Positions 18,371-29,079 of a DNA stretch of 64,000 nucleotides are shown in pieces. Within the stretch, counting starts at the first letter, position 1; every line of letters starts with the position of its first letter. The notes under the pieces were generated by a model. That model ran no database searches, had not been told where the DNA came from, and was given only the letters and a program-made list of their open reading frames with translations. This stretch comes from Malaciobacter molluscorum LMG 25693 (GTDB taxonomy: Bacteria > Campylobacterota > Campylobacteria > Campylobacterales > Arcobacteraceae). Made by a program: the position numbers and the translations under genes. The DNA lies in NCBI RefSeq assembly GCF_003544935.1, contig NZ_CP032098.1, positions 1,116,001-1,180,000 of the forward strand. Reading direction: 5' to 3'.

Positions 18371-19126
18371 ATGCTTCAAATAAAACATTTGAATGTAAAT
18401 TTTGGGGAAAAACAAGTTTTGAAAGATATTAATTTAAATATTAATAAAGCAGAAGTTGTTGCATTAATTGGGCCTTCTGGTTCAGGTAAATCAACATTAT
18501 TACGCTGTCTAAATTTTCTTGTTAATCCAACAAGTGGTGAAATATCAATAGATAATATTACAGTAGATGCTAAAAAAGCAACTAAGAAAGATATTTTTAA
18601 ATTACGTCAAAAAACAGCAATGATTTTTCAAAACTATAATTTATTTAAAAATATGACAGCAATTGAAAATATAATGGAACCTATGATAACAGTTCAGAAG
18701 ATTTCTAAAAATAAAGCAGAATCAATTGCAACAGATTTACTTAAAAAAGTAGGACTTTTAAATAATAAAGATTCTTATCCCAGTGAAATGTCCGGTGGAC
18801 AACAACAAAGAGTTGGAATAGCAAGAGCTATGGCTGTTAATAGTGATGTTATTCTATTTGATGAACCAACTTCATCTTTAGACCCAGAATTAGTAGGAGA
18901 TGTACTAGAAGTAATAAAAAACTTGGCAATGGAGGGTCAGAAAACAATGTTAATAGTTACTCATGAAATGAAATTTGCAAAAGATATAGCAGATAAGATT
19001 ATATTTTTAGAAAATGGTATTATTTCCTTTGAAGGAACATCATATGAAGTATTTCAAGAGTGCAAAAATCAAAGAGTTTCTAATTTTGTTAATAAGATGA
19101 CTGAAAATATAATGGAGGTAAAATAG
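18371..19126 (+). CDS. Polar amino acid ABC transporter, ATP-binding protein (GlnQ type)
   Basis: ATPase of a GlnQ/HisP-type uptake system, 251 residues. Walker A is GPSGSGKST, the ABC signature MSGGQQQR, and Walker B VILFDEPTSSLD. A Q-loop (MIFQNYNLF) and switch His (VTHEM) are intact. An in-frame GTG lies 6 bases upstream, but the ATG at 18371 has GAGGTG correctly spaced. The permease gene starts at the base after the stop. The likely binding protein is encoded at 20050. Confidence 0.92.
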   Translation: MLQIKHLNVNFGEKQVLKDINLNINKAEVVALIGPSGSGKSTLLRCLNFLVNPTSGEISIDNITVDAKKATKKDIFKLRQKTAMIFQNYNLFKNMTAIENIMEPMITVQKISKNKAESIATDLLKKVGLLNNKDSYPSEMSGGQQQRVGIARAMAVNSDVILFDEPTSSLDPELVGDVLEVIKNLAMEGQKTMLIVTHEMKFAKDIADKIIFLENGIISFEGTSYEVFQECKNQRVSNFVNKMTENIMEVK

Positions 19127-19792
19127 ATGAACTTTGATTTTGTATGGTTTATTGGTTTATTTCCTATTGTTCTTCCTGCTTTAAAATTAACAGTATCAAT
19201 TTCTATTATATCGTTATTTTTAACTTTAATTGTATCTATTCTTATTGCTATAATTAGATATTATAAAGTAAAGTTTTTATATCACATATTTGGATTATAT
19301 ATTACTTTTTTTAGAGCAACACCTTTAGTAGCACAACTATTTATTTTGTACTTTGGATTTCCTAGCATATTTCCTTTTTTAGAATCTATGACAGCTTTTC
19401 AAGCAACAATAATTGCATTGACATTAAATACATCCGCTTTTATGGCAGAAGATTTAAGAGGTTCATTAGAATCAATAGATTATGGTCAAAATGAAGCAGG
19501 TTATTCTATAGGAATGACAAAATTTCAAACAATGAAACGTATTATTTTACCACAAGCCTTTATTTTTGCATTGCCTTCAATAGGTAATAGATTTATTGGA
19601 ATAATTAAAGGTACAGCGTTAGGATTTACTGTTGGATTAGCTGATATTATGGCAACATCAAAAATGGAAGCAGCACTTAGTTTACGTTTTTTTGAAGCAT
19701 ATTTGTGTGTTACAATTATATACTTATTTTTAGTTATTATTGTGGAAAGAGTATTAAAGTATATTGAAAAAAGAGTGGAAAAAGTGTCTTAA
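19127..19792 (+). CDS. Polar amino acid ABC transporter, permease (HisM/GlnP type)
   Basis: Inner-membrane channel subunit of 221 residues with about five helices. The cytoplasmic coupling (EAA) motif is EAGYSIGMTKFQTMKRIILP, and the family-typical ATPLVAQLFILYFG occurs near residue 67. Only one permease is encoded, so it is expected to work as a homodimer. It follows directly on the ATPase gene. Confidence 0.92.
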   Translation: MNFDFVWFIGLFPIVLPALKLTVSISIISLFLTLIVSILIAIIRYYKVKFLYHIFGLYITFFRATPLVAQLFILYFGFPSIFPFLESMTAFQATIIALTLNTSAFMAEDLRGSLESIDYGQNEAGYSIGMTKFQTMKRIILPQAFIFALPSIGNRFIGIIKGTALGFTVGLADIMATSKMEAALSLRFFEAYLCVTIIYLFLVIIVERVLKYIEKRVEKVS

Positions 19793-19947
19793 AAATTATT
19801 TAATTATAAAGTTACAAATATTAATATAAAATTAAGTTAATATTAATTAAAATTTCAGAAATTAGACTAAAAAAATTAGTCACATACAACTTTAATTTAT
19901 TATTAAATCTTTAATAAAGATTTAAAATCCTGTTAATAGATCCATTA

Positions 19948-19982
19948 TGTTCAGTTGAACACTTCTAGTTAGCATATATAAT
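19948..19982 (+). promoter_or_regulatory. Promoter with a palindromic site overlapping the -35 region, upstream of the binding protein gene
   Basis: TGTTCA-GT-TGAACA (19948-19961) is an inverted repeat that covers the possible -35 box TTGAAC (19955-19960). A TATAAT -10 box follows 16 bases later (19977-19982), 67 bases before the ATG. This arrangement would suit a repressor that blocks the promoter. No regulator gene is adjacent, so the protein is unknown. Confidence 0.45.
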
Positions 19983-20049
19983 CATCATCTTATTATTATT
20001 TTGAATATATTAATTATTAATAAATTAAAGTATATAAAAAAGGAAAAAC

Positions 20050-20847
20050 ATGAAAAAATTATTTAAAATGTTGGCAGTTTTTGCACTAATCTCTTTTATA
20101 AATGCAAATGCAAGTGAAATGCCTAAAGAAATTGTTGTAGCATCAGGCTCTACTTCTATTCCTAACTCATATATTATTCGTGGTAAACACACAGGTCATG
20201 AAGTTGATATTTGGAAAGAAATTTCAAAAAAAACTGGATTAAAAGTTAAATTTATTACTGGTGAATTTAATACTTTATTTGGTTATCTTGATTCTAAAAA
20301 AGCTGATACAGTTGGTAATACTATTACTGTAAATGCAAAAAGATTAGAAAAATATGATTTTTCTGAACCATATGCATATATTCCAGAAAAATTAGTTGTT
20401 CATGAAAATAGAACAGATATAAAAAAACTTAAAGATATTGATGGAATGACTTGTGGTTTTTCAGCAGGGTCAAATGGTGGGAATTTATTTAAACAAATTG
20501 CAAAAAAACAAAATATTAAAATTAATATGGTATCTTATGATAGTTCAGAACTACTAAATGAAGCATTTAGAAGAGGAAAAGTTGATGTTATGATTTTTGC
20601 AGGTTCTGAAGTTGCATATAAAATTAAAATTGGTTTTATAAAAGCAAGAATGGTTGAAGAAAATATTGCCGTTGGAGCAAAAGCATATCCTTTTGTTAAA
20701 AATGATGAACATTCTAAACAATTAAGAATGATGGTTACTAAAGCTATTAAAGAGATGAAAAAAGATGGCTCTTTAGCTAAAATTTATGAAAAATGGTATG
20801 GAATGGATTTTAGTCAAAAACCAAAGAATATGAAAATCGCAAAATAA
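20050..20847 (+). CDS. Amino acid ABC transporter substrate-binding protein (family 3)
   Basis: Periplasmic binding protein of 265 residues with a signal peptide (MKKLFKMLAVFALISFINAN, cleavage near NASE). Solute-binding family 3 features include GHEVDIWKEISKKTGLK, DTVGNTITVNAKR, and YDFSEPYAYIPE. The closing part has a DGSLAKIYEKWYG stretch. It is probably the receptor for the ATPase/permease pair encoded just upstream, although it has its own promoter. The ligand is unknown. Confidence 0.88.
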   Translation: MKKLFKMLAVFALISFINANASEMPKEIVVASGSTSIPNSYIIRGKHTGHEVDIWKEISKKTGLKVKFITGEFNTLFGYLDSKKADTVGNTITVNAKRLEKYDFSEPYAYIPEKLVVHENRTDIKKLKDIDGMTCGFSAGSNGGNLFKQIAKKQNIKINMVSYDSSELLNEAFRRGKVDVMIFAGSEVAYKIKIGFIKARMVEENIAVGAKAYPFVKNDEHSKQLRMMVTKAIKEMKKDGSLAKIYEKWYGMDFSQKPKNMKIAK

Positions 20848-20861
20848 TTTAATCTTTAATC

Positions 20862-20894
20862 ATAAGATATATCATTTAATATGATATATCTTAT
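20862..20894. terminator. Hairpin after the binding protein gene
   Basis: A perfect 14-bp stem (ATAAGATATATCAT with ATGATATATCTTAT) encloses a TTAAT loop, 15 bases after the stop. It has no long T-tract but is a likely transcript end or stability element between the binding protein and the dipeptidase gene. Confidence 0.6.
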
Positions 20895-20946
20895 TCTCTT
20901 ATAAAACTTTTCTATCTTATAAAAACTTATTATATTAGGAACTTAT

Positions 20947-22353
20947 ATGTTATTTACGCAATTATTAGAAAATATGAAAGATGAAATTATCAATAAAACT
21001 CAAGAACTTGTACAAATAAAAAGTGTAGAAACTAAAAGTAAACCTAATATGCCTTTTGGAGAAGGTGTTAATGAAGCACTTGAATATGTATTAAATCTTT
21101 GTGATGATTTAGGTTTTAAAACAAAAAATGTTGATGGTTATGCTGGTCATGCAGATTTAGGGGAGGGTGAAGATACCATAGGTATTCTTGTTCATTTAGA
21201 TGTTGTTCCAGAAGGTGATGTTAAAAAATGGACATATCCTCCATATAGTGCAATGATAGTAAATAATAAGATTTATGGAAGAGGAACAATAGATGACAAG
21301 GGTCCTACAATTGCTGCAATTTATGCAATGAAAGCATTAAAAGATAGTGGTGTTTTATTAAAGAAGAAAATTAGAATTATATTTGGTACAGATGAAGAGA
21401 GTGGTTGGGAGTGTATGAAATATTACTTAAAAAAAGAAAAAGCTCCACAAATTGCATTTACTCCTGATGCTAATTTTCCAGTTATTTATGGTGAAAAAGG
21501 AATACTTGTTCTTAAATTGAAACAAAAATTTAATTTATTATCAAATAAAAATATATTTATAAAGTATATAAAAGGTGGAGAATTATCAAATATAGTTCCA
21601 AATTATTGTGAAGCTTTGTTATATATAAAAGATAATATAAAAACTATTTATGAAAAATGTTTAGATATTATTAAAAAAGAAGAGTATTCAATTACTCTAC
21701 ATTTAGAAGATAATAATCTTTTTATTCAATCTCAAGGTATATCTTCTCATGCAATGGAACCTCAAAAAGGTAAAAATGCAATATCACAACTTATGTTATT
21801 ATTAGGTTCCCTTGATTTAAAATCTAATCAAATAAGTGAATTTATAGATCTTTATAATGATAAAATAAATATACAAACAAATGGAAAAAATTTAGATTGT
21901 CAAATGAGTGATGAAGATTCAGGAGAACTAACTTTAAATGTAGGAGTAATTAATTTGGATGAAAGTAAAGTTGAATTAACTTTAAATATACGTTATCCTA
22001 TTACTAAAAATTATACTCAAGTTTTAAATAAAATACAAAATAATTTAAAAAATACACAGATAGAAACACAAATAATAAAAAGCATGCCTCCTTTATATGT
22101 ACCAAAAGATAGTAAGCTTGTTAAGACATTAACTAATGTATATAGAAAAATGACAAATGATAATACACAAGTACAGACTTTTGGAGGAGGAACTTATGCA
22201 AGAGCATTAGATAATGCCGTTGCTTTTGGACCAGTATTTCCAGGACAAGCAAATTTAGCCCATAAAGCAGATGAGTATATTGATATTGATGATTTGTTAA
22301 AAAATGCACAAATCATGGCACAAGCAATTTATGAACTAAGTTTATTAAAATAA
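20947..22353 (+). CDS. M20-family dipeptidase (PepV-like)
   Basis: Zinc-dependent aminopeptidase/dipeptidase of 468 residues, the size of PepV. Metal and catalytic motifs in order are the His/Asp in ILVHLDVVPEGD, RGTIDDKGP, GTDEESGWECM and TPDANFPVIYGEKG. A dimerisation-like insert fills the middle, and GGGTYARALDNAVAFGP carries the last ligands near the C-terminus. It is cytoplasmic with no signal peptide. Its position after an amino acid or peptide uptake system fits use of imported peptides or amino acid derivatives. Confidence 0.88.
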   Translation: MLFTQLLENMKDEIINKTQELVQIKSVETKSKPNMPFGEGVNEALEYVLNLCDDLGFKTKNVDGYAGHADLGEGEDTIGILVHLDVVPEGDVKKWTYPPYSAMIVNNKIYGRGTIDDKGPTIAAIYAMKALKDSGVLLKKKIRIIFGTDEESGWECMKYYLKKEKAPQIAFTPDANFPVIYGEKGILVLKLKQKFNLLSNKNIFIKYIKGGELSNIVPNYCEALLYIKDNIKTIYEKCLDIIKKEEYSITLHLEDNNLFIQSQGISSHAMEPQKGKNAISQLMLLLGSLDLKSNQISEFIDLYNDKINIQTNGKNLDCQMSDEDSGELTLNVGVINLDESKVELTLNIRYPITKNYTQVLNKIQNNLKNTQIETQIIKSMPPLYVPKDSKLVKTLTNVYRKMTNDNTQVQTFGGGTYARALDNAVAFGPVFPGQANLAHKADEYIDIDDLLKNAQIMAQAIYELSLLK

Positions 22354-22364
22354 TATGTAAAAAG

Positions 22365-22392
22365 ATTTTAGTGAAATACTTTTCACTAAAAT
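22365..22392. terminator. Bidirectional terminator between the dipeptidase and HIT genes
   Basis: ATTTTAGTGAAA pairs perfectly with TTTCACTAAAAT around a TACT loop, followed by a T-rich stretch on the plus strand and preceded by A-rich sequence that gives Us on the minus strand. It lies between two convergent stops. Confidence 0.8.
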
Positions 22393-22398
22393 TTTTAA

Positions 22399-22770
22399 TT
22401 ATTTATTCTTAAGTTTTGAAACTAATATCTTATAAAACTCTTCAAAAGATGGAAGTACCACACTTGCTTCTCTTTGTTTTTTACCCCACATACACTCTGG
22501 AAAATATGAATCCTCTTTAAATCTTGCCATTATATGAAAATGTACATGAGGAACATAATTTCCAAATGATGCTATATTTATTTTATCTGGATTAAAATAA
22601 CTTATCATTTCTTTTTCAATTAAATCTAGTTTATCCCAAATCTCTTCTTTTACTTTTTTAGGACATTGACTAAACTCTTTATAATTATCTACTGTAAATA
22701 TTTTAAGCCAAGGAATCTCACTTTTTTCAATTTCAATTTTTATTAAATCATTTTCATATATACATGTCAT
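22399..22770 (-). CDS. HIT-family protein
   Basis: Histidine-triad nucleotide hydrolase/transferase-like protein of 123 residues. The triad motif appears as VPHVHFHIMARF (about residues 70-81). The N-terminal strand ENDLIKIEIEKSEIPWLKIF is typical of the short HIT proteins of Proteobacteria. AAGGAT is placed before the ATG at 22770. It is a single gene; its physiological substrate is not known. Confidence 0.85.
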   Translation of the reverse strand: MTCIYENDLIKIEIEKSEIPWLKIFTVDNYKEFSQCPKKVKEEIWDKLDLIEKEMISYFNPDKINIASFGNYVPHVHFHIMARFKEDSYFPECMWGKKQREASVVLPSFEEFYKILVSKLKNK

Positions 22771-22869
22771 ATAGATCCTTTTATTTTTTTAATTTTAGCA
22801 GAAAAACAATAATATAACACAAAATTAAAGAAACCATAAGGAATTCAACATACTTTAAGCTGAAATTAA

Positions 22870-23135
22870 ATATAATCCAATTCCATTTTTCAACCAAAAA
22901 GGAATTTTTTATAAAATATTTGTGTTTTATAAAGAGTTGGGCAGAACCGGAAAGAAGCAAATATCCTTATCTATAAAAGATATGAGGTTGTTTTGGCTTT
23001 GGCTCCGCCGATTTTTATCACAAATTGGTGGTATGAAAAATCGGGGCGAATTACAAAAAAGCAAAATATTGCTTTTTTCAGCGTAGTTCTTCCCTGTTGA
23101 TGAGTGGGAAATAACACAAAAAGAGGACAAGACTT
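22870..23135 (+). promoter_or_regulatory. Promoter and structured leader of the rpmJ-rplQ operon
   Basis: This 365-base gap has no convincing gene. TATAAT at 22870-22875 is a probable promoter. The next about 255 bases hold several stem-loops: AATTCC/GGAATT (about 22879-22906) with a T-run, CCTTAT/ATGAGG (about 22965-22987), CCGATTTTT/AAAAATCGG (about 23009-23044) and AAAAAAGCAA/TTGCTTTTTT (about 23056-23079). The last is terminator-like and lies just before the operon. G+C is locally higher than in the surroundings. A structured leader or attenuator for ribosomal protein feedback is a plausible reading; no known riboswitch or RNA family was recognised. Confidence 0.5.
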
Positions 23136-23249
23136 ATGAAAGTAAGAGCTTCAGTTAAAAAAATGTGTGATAAATGTAAAGTTATCAAAAGAAAAGGGAT
23201 CGTAAGAGTAATTTGCGATAACAAAAAACACAAACAAAGACAAGGATAA
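23136..23249 (+). CDS. rpmJ: 50S ribosomal protein L36
   Basis: 37-residue basic protein starting [20 protein letters not shown], with the zinc-ligand pattern CDKC, Cys and His (CDNKKH) of the C+ form of L36. It is preceded by AGAGGA and begins the ribosomal protein cluster. The gene ends 6 bases before rpsM. Confidence 0.95.
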   Translation: MKVRASVKKMCDKCKVIKRKGIVRVICDNKKHKQRQG

Positions 23250-23255
23250 AAAGAC

Positions 23256-23624
23256 ATGGCTAGAATTGCAGGTGTTGATTTACCAAATAAAAAAAGAATG
23301 GAGTATGCTTTAACATACATTTATGGTATTGGTTTACATAACTCTAGATTAATCTTAGATGCTGTTGGAATTGATTACAACAAAAGATCTCACGAGCTAA
23401 CAGAAGATGAAGCTGCAGCTATCAGAAAAGAAATCCAAGAACACTACATGGTAGAAGGGGATTTAAGAAAAAAAGTTGCAATGGATATTAAATCATTAAT
23501 GGATTTAGGTTCATATAGAGGTTTAAGACATAGAAAAGGTTTACCTTGTAGAGGGCAAAAGACTAAAACTAATGCTAGAACTAGAAAAGGTAAAAAGAGA
23601 ACTGTTGGTGCAGCAGCGAAATAA
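23256..23624 (+). CDS. rpsM: 30S ribosomal protein S13
   Basis: 122 residues beginning [20 protein letters not shown], the universal S13 N-terminus. The basic C-terminal tail ([17 protein letters not shown]) contacts tRNA in the ribosome head. It lies in the conserved order rpmJ-rpsM-rpsK-rpsD-rpoA-rplQ. Confidence 0.98.
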   Translation: MARIAGVDLPNKKRMEYALTYIYGIGLHNSRLILDAVGIDYNKRSHELTEDEAAAIRKEIQEHYMVEGDLRKKVAMDIKSLMDLGSYRGLRHRKGLPCRGQKTKTNARTRKGKKRTVGAAAK

Positions 23625-23633
23625 GGATAACTG

Positions 23634-24026
23634 ATGGCAAAAAGAAAAGTAACTAGAAAAAAAATAGTAAAAAAGAATATTGCTGACGGAATCGTACATA
23701 TTGCAGCAACATTCAATAATACAATGGTAACAGTAACTGATAATGCTGGTAATGCTATTGCATGGTCAAGTGCTGGTAACTTAGGTTTTAAAGGTAGTAA
23801 AAAATCTACTCCATTTGCTGCACAACAAGCAGTTGAAGATGCTATGAATAAAGCTATTGAACATGGAATCAAAAATGTAGGTATCAAAATCCAAGGACCA
23901 GGTTCTGGTAGAGATACAGCAGTTAAATCAGTTGGTGCTATGGAAGGTATCAGAGTTACATGGTTAAAGGACGTTACACCACTACCACACAATGGTTGTA
24001 GACCTCCTAAGAGAAGAAGAGTGTAA
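23634..24026 (+). CDS. rpsK: 30S ribosomal protein S11
   Basis: 130 residues with the S11 core ([18 protein letters not shown]) and the conserved C-terminal end [16 protein letters not shown]. It sits in the platform of the small subunit. Spacing to rpsM is 9 bases and to rpsD 10 bases. Confidence 0.98.
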   Translation: MAKRKVTRKKIVKKNIADGIVHIAATFNNTMVTVTDNAGNAIAWSSAGNLGFKGSKKSTPFAAQQAVEDAMNKAIEHGIKNVGIKIQGPGSGRDTAVKSVGAMEGIRVTWLKDVTPLPHNGCRPPKRRRV

Positions 24027-24036
24027 GGAGTAGCTA

Positions 24037-24663
24037 ATGGCAAGATATAGAGGACCAGTAGAAAAAATCGAAAGAAGACTTGATGCAGATCTTGGACTTA
24101 AAGGTGAGAGAAGATTAGCAGGTAAAAGTGCTTTAGAAAAAAGACCATATGCTCCAGGTCAACACGGACAAAGAAGAGCAAAAATCTCTGAGTATGGTTT
24201 ACAATTAAGAGAAAAACAAAAAGCTAAATTCTTATATGGTGTATCTGAAAAACAATTCAGAAAATACTTTAAAGAAGCAGCAAGAAGAGAAGGTAATACA
24301 GGGGCAAACCTTATTACTTTAATTGAACAAAGATTAGATAATGTTGTATTTAGAATGGGATTTGCTACAACTAGAGCAAATGCTAGACAATTTACAACTC
24401 ATGGACATGTTTTAGTAGATGGTAAGAAAGTAAATATTCCTTCTTATATCGTTAAACCTGGACAAAAAGTAGAAATAAAAGAAAAATCTAAAACTAACCC
24501 ACAAATTGTTAGATCATTAGAATTAACAAACCAAACTGGTATTGTTGAATGGGTTGATGTAGATAAAGATAAAGTATTTGGTATTTTTACAAGAATTCCT
24601 ACAAGAGAAGAAGTAGTTATTCCTGTTGAAGAAAGATTAATTGTAGAGTTATATTCTAAATAA
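24037..24663 (+). CDS. rpsD: 30S ribosomal protein S4
   Basis: 208 residues. The N-terminus [15 protein letters not shown] and the S4 RNA-binding domain with [20 protein letters not shown] are intact. S4 starts 30S assembly and in some bacteria represses its own operon by binding the mRNA leader, which is relevant to the structured leader upstream of rpmJ. Confidence 0.98.
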   Translation: MARYRGPVEKIERRLDADLGLKGERRLAGKSALEKRPYAPGQHGQRRAKISEYGLQLREKQKAKFLYGVSEKQFRKYFKEAARREGNTGANLITLIEQRLDNVVFRMGFATTRANARQFTTHGHVLVDGKKVNIPSYIVKPGQKVEIKEKSKTNPQIVRSLELTNQTGIVEWVDVDKDKVFGIFTRIPTREEVVIPVEERLIVELYSK

Positions 24664-24678
24664 TAAATAAGGTAGCAT

Positions 24679-25677
24679 ATGAAAAAGTTTGCAGACACAC
24701 CGTTTTTACCGACAGAAGTTGAAATAGAAGCTATCAGTGAAACTGAGGCTAAAATATCAGCATATCCATTTGAGAGTGGTTTTGCAATAACTTTAGCTCA
24801 CCCTTTAAGAAGACTTCTATTAAGTAGCTCAGTTGGATACGCTCCAATTGCAGTGAAAATAGAAGGTGCTAATCATGAATTTGATTCTTTAAGAGGTATG
24901 CTTGAAGATATAGCTATTTTTATTATTAATCTTAAAAATATTAAGTTTAAAATTAATGGTGATGATGAGCAAGTTGTAGTTGAATACTCATTTGATGGAC
25001 CAAAAGAAATCAAAGGTTCAGATTTAGCAAATGCAGATGTAGAGATTGTAAGTCCAGATGAACACTTAGCTACAATCAATAGTGATTGTAACTTAACTTT
25101 CTCAATTATTGTTCAAAAAGGTATTGGTTATATGCCTTCTGAAGATATTAGAGAAATTGTTGGACCTGATTATATTCCAATCGATGCATTTTTCACACCA
25201 GTAAAAAAAGTTGTTTATGATATTGAAAAAATGTTAGTTGAAGATAACCCTAACTTTGAAAAAGCTGTATTTACAGTACAGACTAATGGCCAAATTTCGC
25301 CAATTTCTGCTTTTAAAGAGGCAGTATCTGTAATGTACTCTCAAATGTCAGTGTTTAACAAAGTATTTGATTTATCTGAAGTAACAGTTAATGATTCTGG
25401 TGAAGAGCCAGTTGAGTTAAAAGACTTAATCGTAAAAATTGATGATTTAAATTTAAGTGCTAGAAGTTTTAACTCTTTAGATAGAGCGGGACTTAAATTC
25501 TTAGGTGAGTTAGTACTTATGAGTGAAGTGGAAGTTAAAAATATTAAAAACTTAGGTAAAAAATCTTTTGATGAGATTTCTGAAAAATTAGAAAGCTTAG
25601 GTTTCCCAATTGATAATACACTTCCAGAGAACATTGCGTCGGCTTTAAGAAGAAAGCTTGAACAATTAAAAGCATAG
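24679..25677 (+). CDS. rpoA: RNA polymerase alpha subunit
   Basis: 332 residues. The N-terminal dimerisation domain contains the FAITLAHPLRRLLLSS motif. The C-terminal DNA- and activator-binding domain (about residues 250-330) has LNLSARSFNSLDRAGLKFLG and NLGKKSFDEISEKLESLG. Both domains are complete. Confidence 0.98.
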   Translation: MKKFADTPFLPTEVEIEAISETEAKISAYPFESGFAITLAHPLRRLLLSSSVGYAPIAVKIEGANHEFDSLRGMLEDIAIFIINLKNIKFKINGDDEQVVVEYSFDGPKEIKGSDLANADVEIVSPDEHLATINSDCNLTFSIIVQKGIGYMPSEDIREIVGPDYIPIDAFFTPVKKVVYDIEKMLVEDNPNFEKAVFTVQTNGQISPISAFKEAVSVMYSQMSVFNKVFDLSEVTVNDSGEEPVELKDLIVKIDDLNLSARSFNSLDRAGLKFLGELVLMSEVEVKNIKNLGKKSFDEISEKLESLGFPIDNTLPENIASALRRKLEQLKA

Positions 25678-25694
25678 TAGTAAAGGTTTAATAT

Positions 25695-26048
25695 ATGAGA
25701 CATAAGCACGGATATAGAAAGCTAAACAGAACTTCTTCTCATAGAAAAGCATTGTTAAAAAATATGGCAATTGCTTTAATCGAAAGAGAAAAAATTGAAA
25801 CAACAGTTCCAAAAGCAAAAGAATTAAGAAGATTCATTGAAAAATTAGTTACAGTATCTAGAAATGCTGATTTAAATACTCACAGACAAGTATTTGCAGC
25901 TTTACAAGATAAAGAAGCAACTAAAAAACTTATCAATGAAATTGCACCAAACTACGAAGGTAGAAATGGTGGATATACTTCAATTGTTAAAACAAGAATT
26001 AGAAGAGGTGATGCAACACAAATGGCATTTATCTCTTTTGTTAAATAA
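25695..26048 (+). CDS. rplQ: 50S ribosomal protein L17
   Basis: 117 residues starting [20 protein letters not shown], the universal L17 N-terminus. It is the last gene of the cluster and is followed by a strong terminator. Confidence 0.98.
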   Translation: MRHKHGYRKLNRTSSHRKALLKNMAIALIEREKIETTVPKAKELRRFIEKLVTVSRNADLNTHRQVFAALQDKEATKKLINEIAPNYEGRNGGYTSIVKTRIRRGDATQMAFISFVK

Positions 26049-26071
26049 TTTTTATTAATTAACAAAACACC

Positions 26072-26109
26072 AAAAGGGGATAAGAGTTTTACTCTTATCC
26101 CCTTTTTTT
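26072..26109 (+). terminator. Rho-independent terminator of the ribosomal protein operon
   Basis: AAAAGGGGATAAGAG pairs with CTCTTATCCCCTTTT around a TTTTA loop and runs into a T-tract. It is the most GC-rich and best-formed terminator of the window and marks the end of the rpmJ-rplQ transcript. Confidence 0.9.
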
Positions 26110-26221
26110 ATACCTTCAAAATAATTTTTTATATCTTATTTTTACTTTACTAGAATTTAATCATTTTTTTTATATAATGTCGCGTAATACTATATTTGTA
26201 AACAAATTTTAGGAGCAATAA

Positions 26222-27583
26222 TTGATAACTCTAAAGGAAGCACTACAGCTTAGTAGTGAGGATATTAAGAATTTAAGAGAAGAATTAAAGACAAAAATAA
26301 ATGAGAGTAAAATAGGTGCTTATGTTGAACAATTAACAAATAGTGATATTTCTATTTCTGGTGAGGGAATACCTATTGCGATAAAAGATAATATAAATGT
26401 GAAAAATTGGGAAATTACTTGCTCTAGTAATATTTTAAAAGGTTATATCTCTCCATATAACGCTACAGTAATCAATAATCTTGAAAAAGCAGGTTTAAGT
26501 GCTTTGGGTAGAACAAATATGGATGAATTTGCGATGGGAAGTTCAACTGAATCTTCTTGTTATGGAAAAACATTAAATCCTGTAGATAATACAAAAGTTC
26601 CAGGTGGAAGTTCAGGAGGTAGTGCGGCAGCTGTTGCTGCTGGTATTGCTATTGCTGCACTAGGAACTGATACAGGAGGAAGTATTAGACAACCTGCTGC
26701 ATATTGTGGATGTGTTGGTATGAAACCAACATATGGTAGAGTTTCAAGATATGGAATTACTGCTTATTCATCTTCACTTGACCAATGCGGACCAATCACT
26801 CAAAATGTTGAGGATGCTGCTATTTTATACGATATTATTTCTGGTCATGATGAGATGGATTCAACATCTGCTAATGTAGAATATACAAAAGTAAGTGAAA
26901 ATTTAAATAGTGATAAAAAATTAACAATTGCAGTTATAGAAAACTTTATTGAACAAGCAAGCCAAGAAGTTAAAGATGGATTTAACAAAGCAGTTGAAGC
27001 ATTAAAAGATGCTGGACATACTATCGTTTATAAAAATATGGTAGATACATCAAAAATACTTTCTTCATATTATATTGTGGCAACAGCCGAAGCAAGTGCA
27101 AATTTAAGTAGATTTGATGGTGTTAGATACGGCAATAGAAAAGGTGATGCAGGTCTTAAAGATATGTACACTCAAACTAAATCTCAAGGTTTTGGAGCTG
27201 AAGTACAAAAAAGAATTATGTTAGGTTCTTTTGTATTAAGTTCTGGGTATTATGATGCTTATTATATCAAAGCTCAGAAAGTGAGACATTTGATAAAAGA
27301 TGAATATGAACAAATTTTTAATGAAGCAGATTTAATACTTTCTCCAGTTTCTCCAACAACTGCACCTGAATTTGGTAGTTTCAAAACTTCTTTAGAGATG
27401 TACTTAAGTGATATATATACTATATCTGTAAACTTAGCAGGATTACCTGCAATTTCTCTTCCTGTAGCAAAAGATAAAAGTGGAATGCCAGTAGGTGTTC
27501 AATTAATAGGTAAAGCATATGATGAACAAACTGTTTTTAACGGTGCTTTATCTTTAGAAAAAACAGTAAATTATACAAAATAA
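26222..27583 (+). CDS. gatA: Aspartyl/glutamyl-tRNA amidotransferase subunit A
   Basis: Amidase subunit of GatCAB, which releases ammonia from glutamine to amidate misacylated Glu-tRNA(Gln) or Asp-tRNA(Asn). It has 453 residues. The catalytic Lys is in PIAIKDNIN, and the cis-Ser/Ser pair lies in PGGSSGGSAAAVAAG and TDTGGSIRQPAA. The start is a TTG with AGGAG 6 bases upstream; there is no nearby ATG. gatB and gatC are elsewhere. Confidence 0.95.
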   Translation: MITLKEALQLSSEDIKNLREELKTKINESKIGAYVEQLTNSDISISGEGIPIAIKDNINVKNWEITCSSNILKGYISPYNATVINNLEKAGLSALGRTNMDEFAMGSSTESSCYGKTLNPVDNTKVPGGSSGGSAAAVAAGIAIAALGTDTGGSIRQPAAYCGCVGMKPTYGRVSRYGITAYSSSLDQCGPITQNVEDAAILYDIISGHDEMDSTSANVEYTKVSENLNSDKKLTIAVIENFIEQASQEVKDGFNKAVEALKDAGHTIVYKNMVDTSKILSSYYIVATAEASANLSRFDGVRYGNRKGDAGLKDMYTQTKSQGFGAEVQKRIMLGSFVLSSGYYDAYYIKAQKVRHLIKDEYEQIFNEADLILSPVSPTTAPEFGSFKTSLEMYLSDIYTISVNLAGLPAISLPVAKDKSGMPVGVQLIGKAYDEQTVFNGALSLEKTVNYTK

Positions 27584-27603
27584 ATATTATAAGGGGATAT
27601 TAA

Positions 27604-29049
<1,446 letters not shown>

Positions 29050-29050
29050 A

Positions 29051-29076
29051 AAAAGAGGTTTATAATAGCCTCTTTT
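29051..29076 (+). terminator. Terminator after guaB
   Basis: AAAAGAGG pairs with CCTCTTTT around a 10-base AT-rich loop, just after the guaB stop. Confidence 0.75.
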
Positions 29077-29079
29077 TCC

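Noticed and set aside
22935-22960. SRP RNA-like core (CAGAACCGGAAAGAAGCA) in the rpmJ leader.
   Set aside because: Several bases match the signal recognition particle RNA loop, but the closing base pairs and the asymmetric loop are broken, and no long flanking helix forms. I treat it as chance within the leader.
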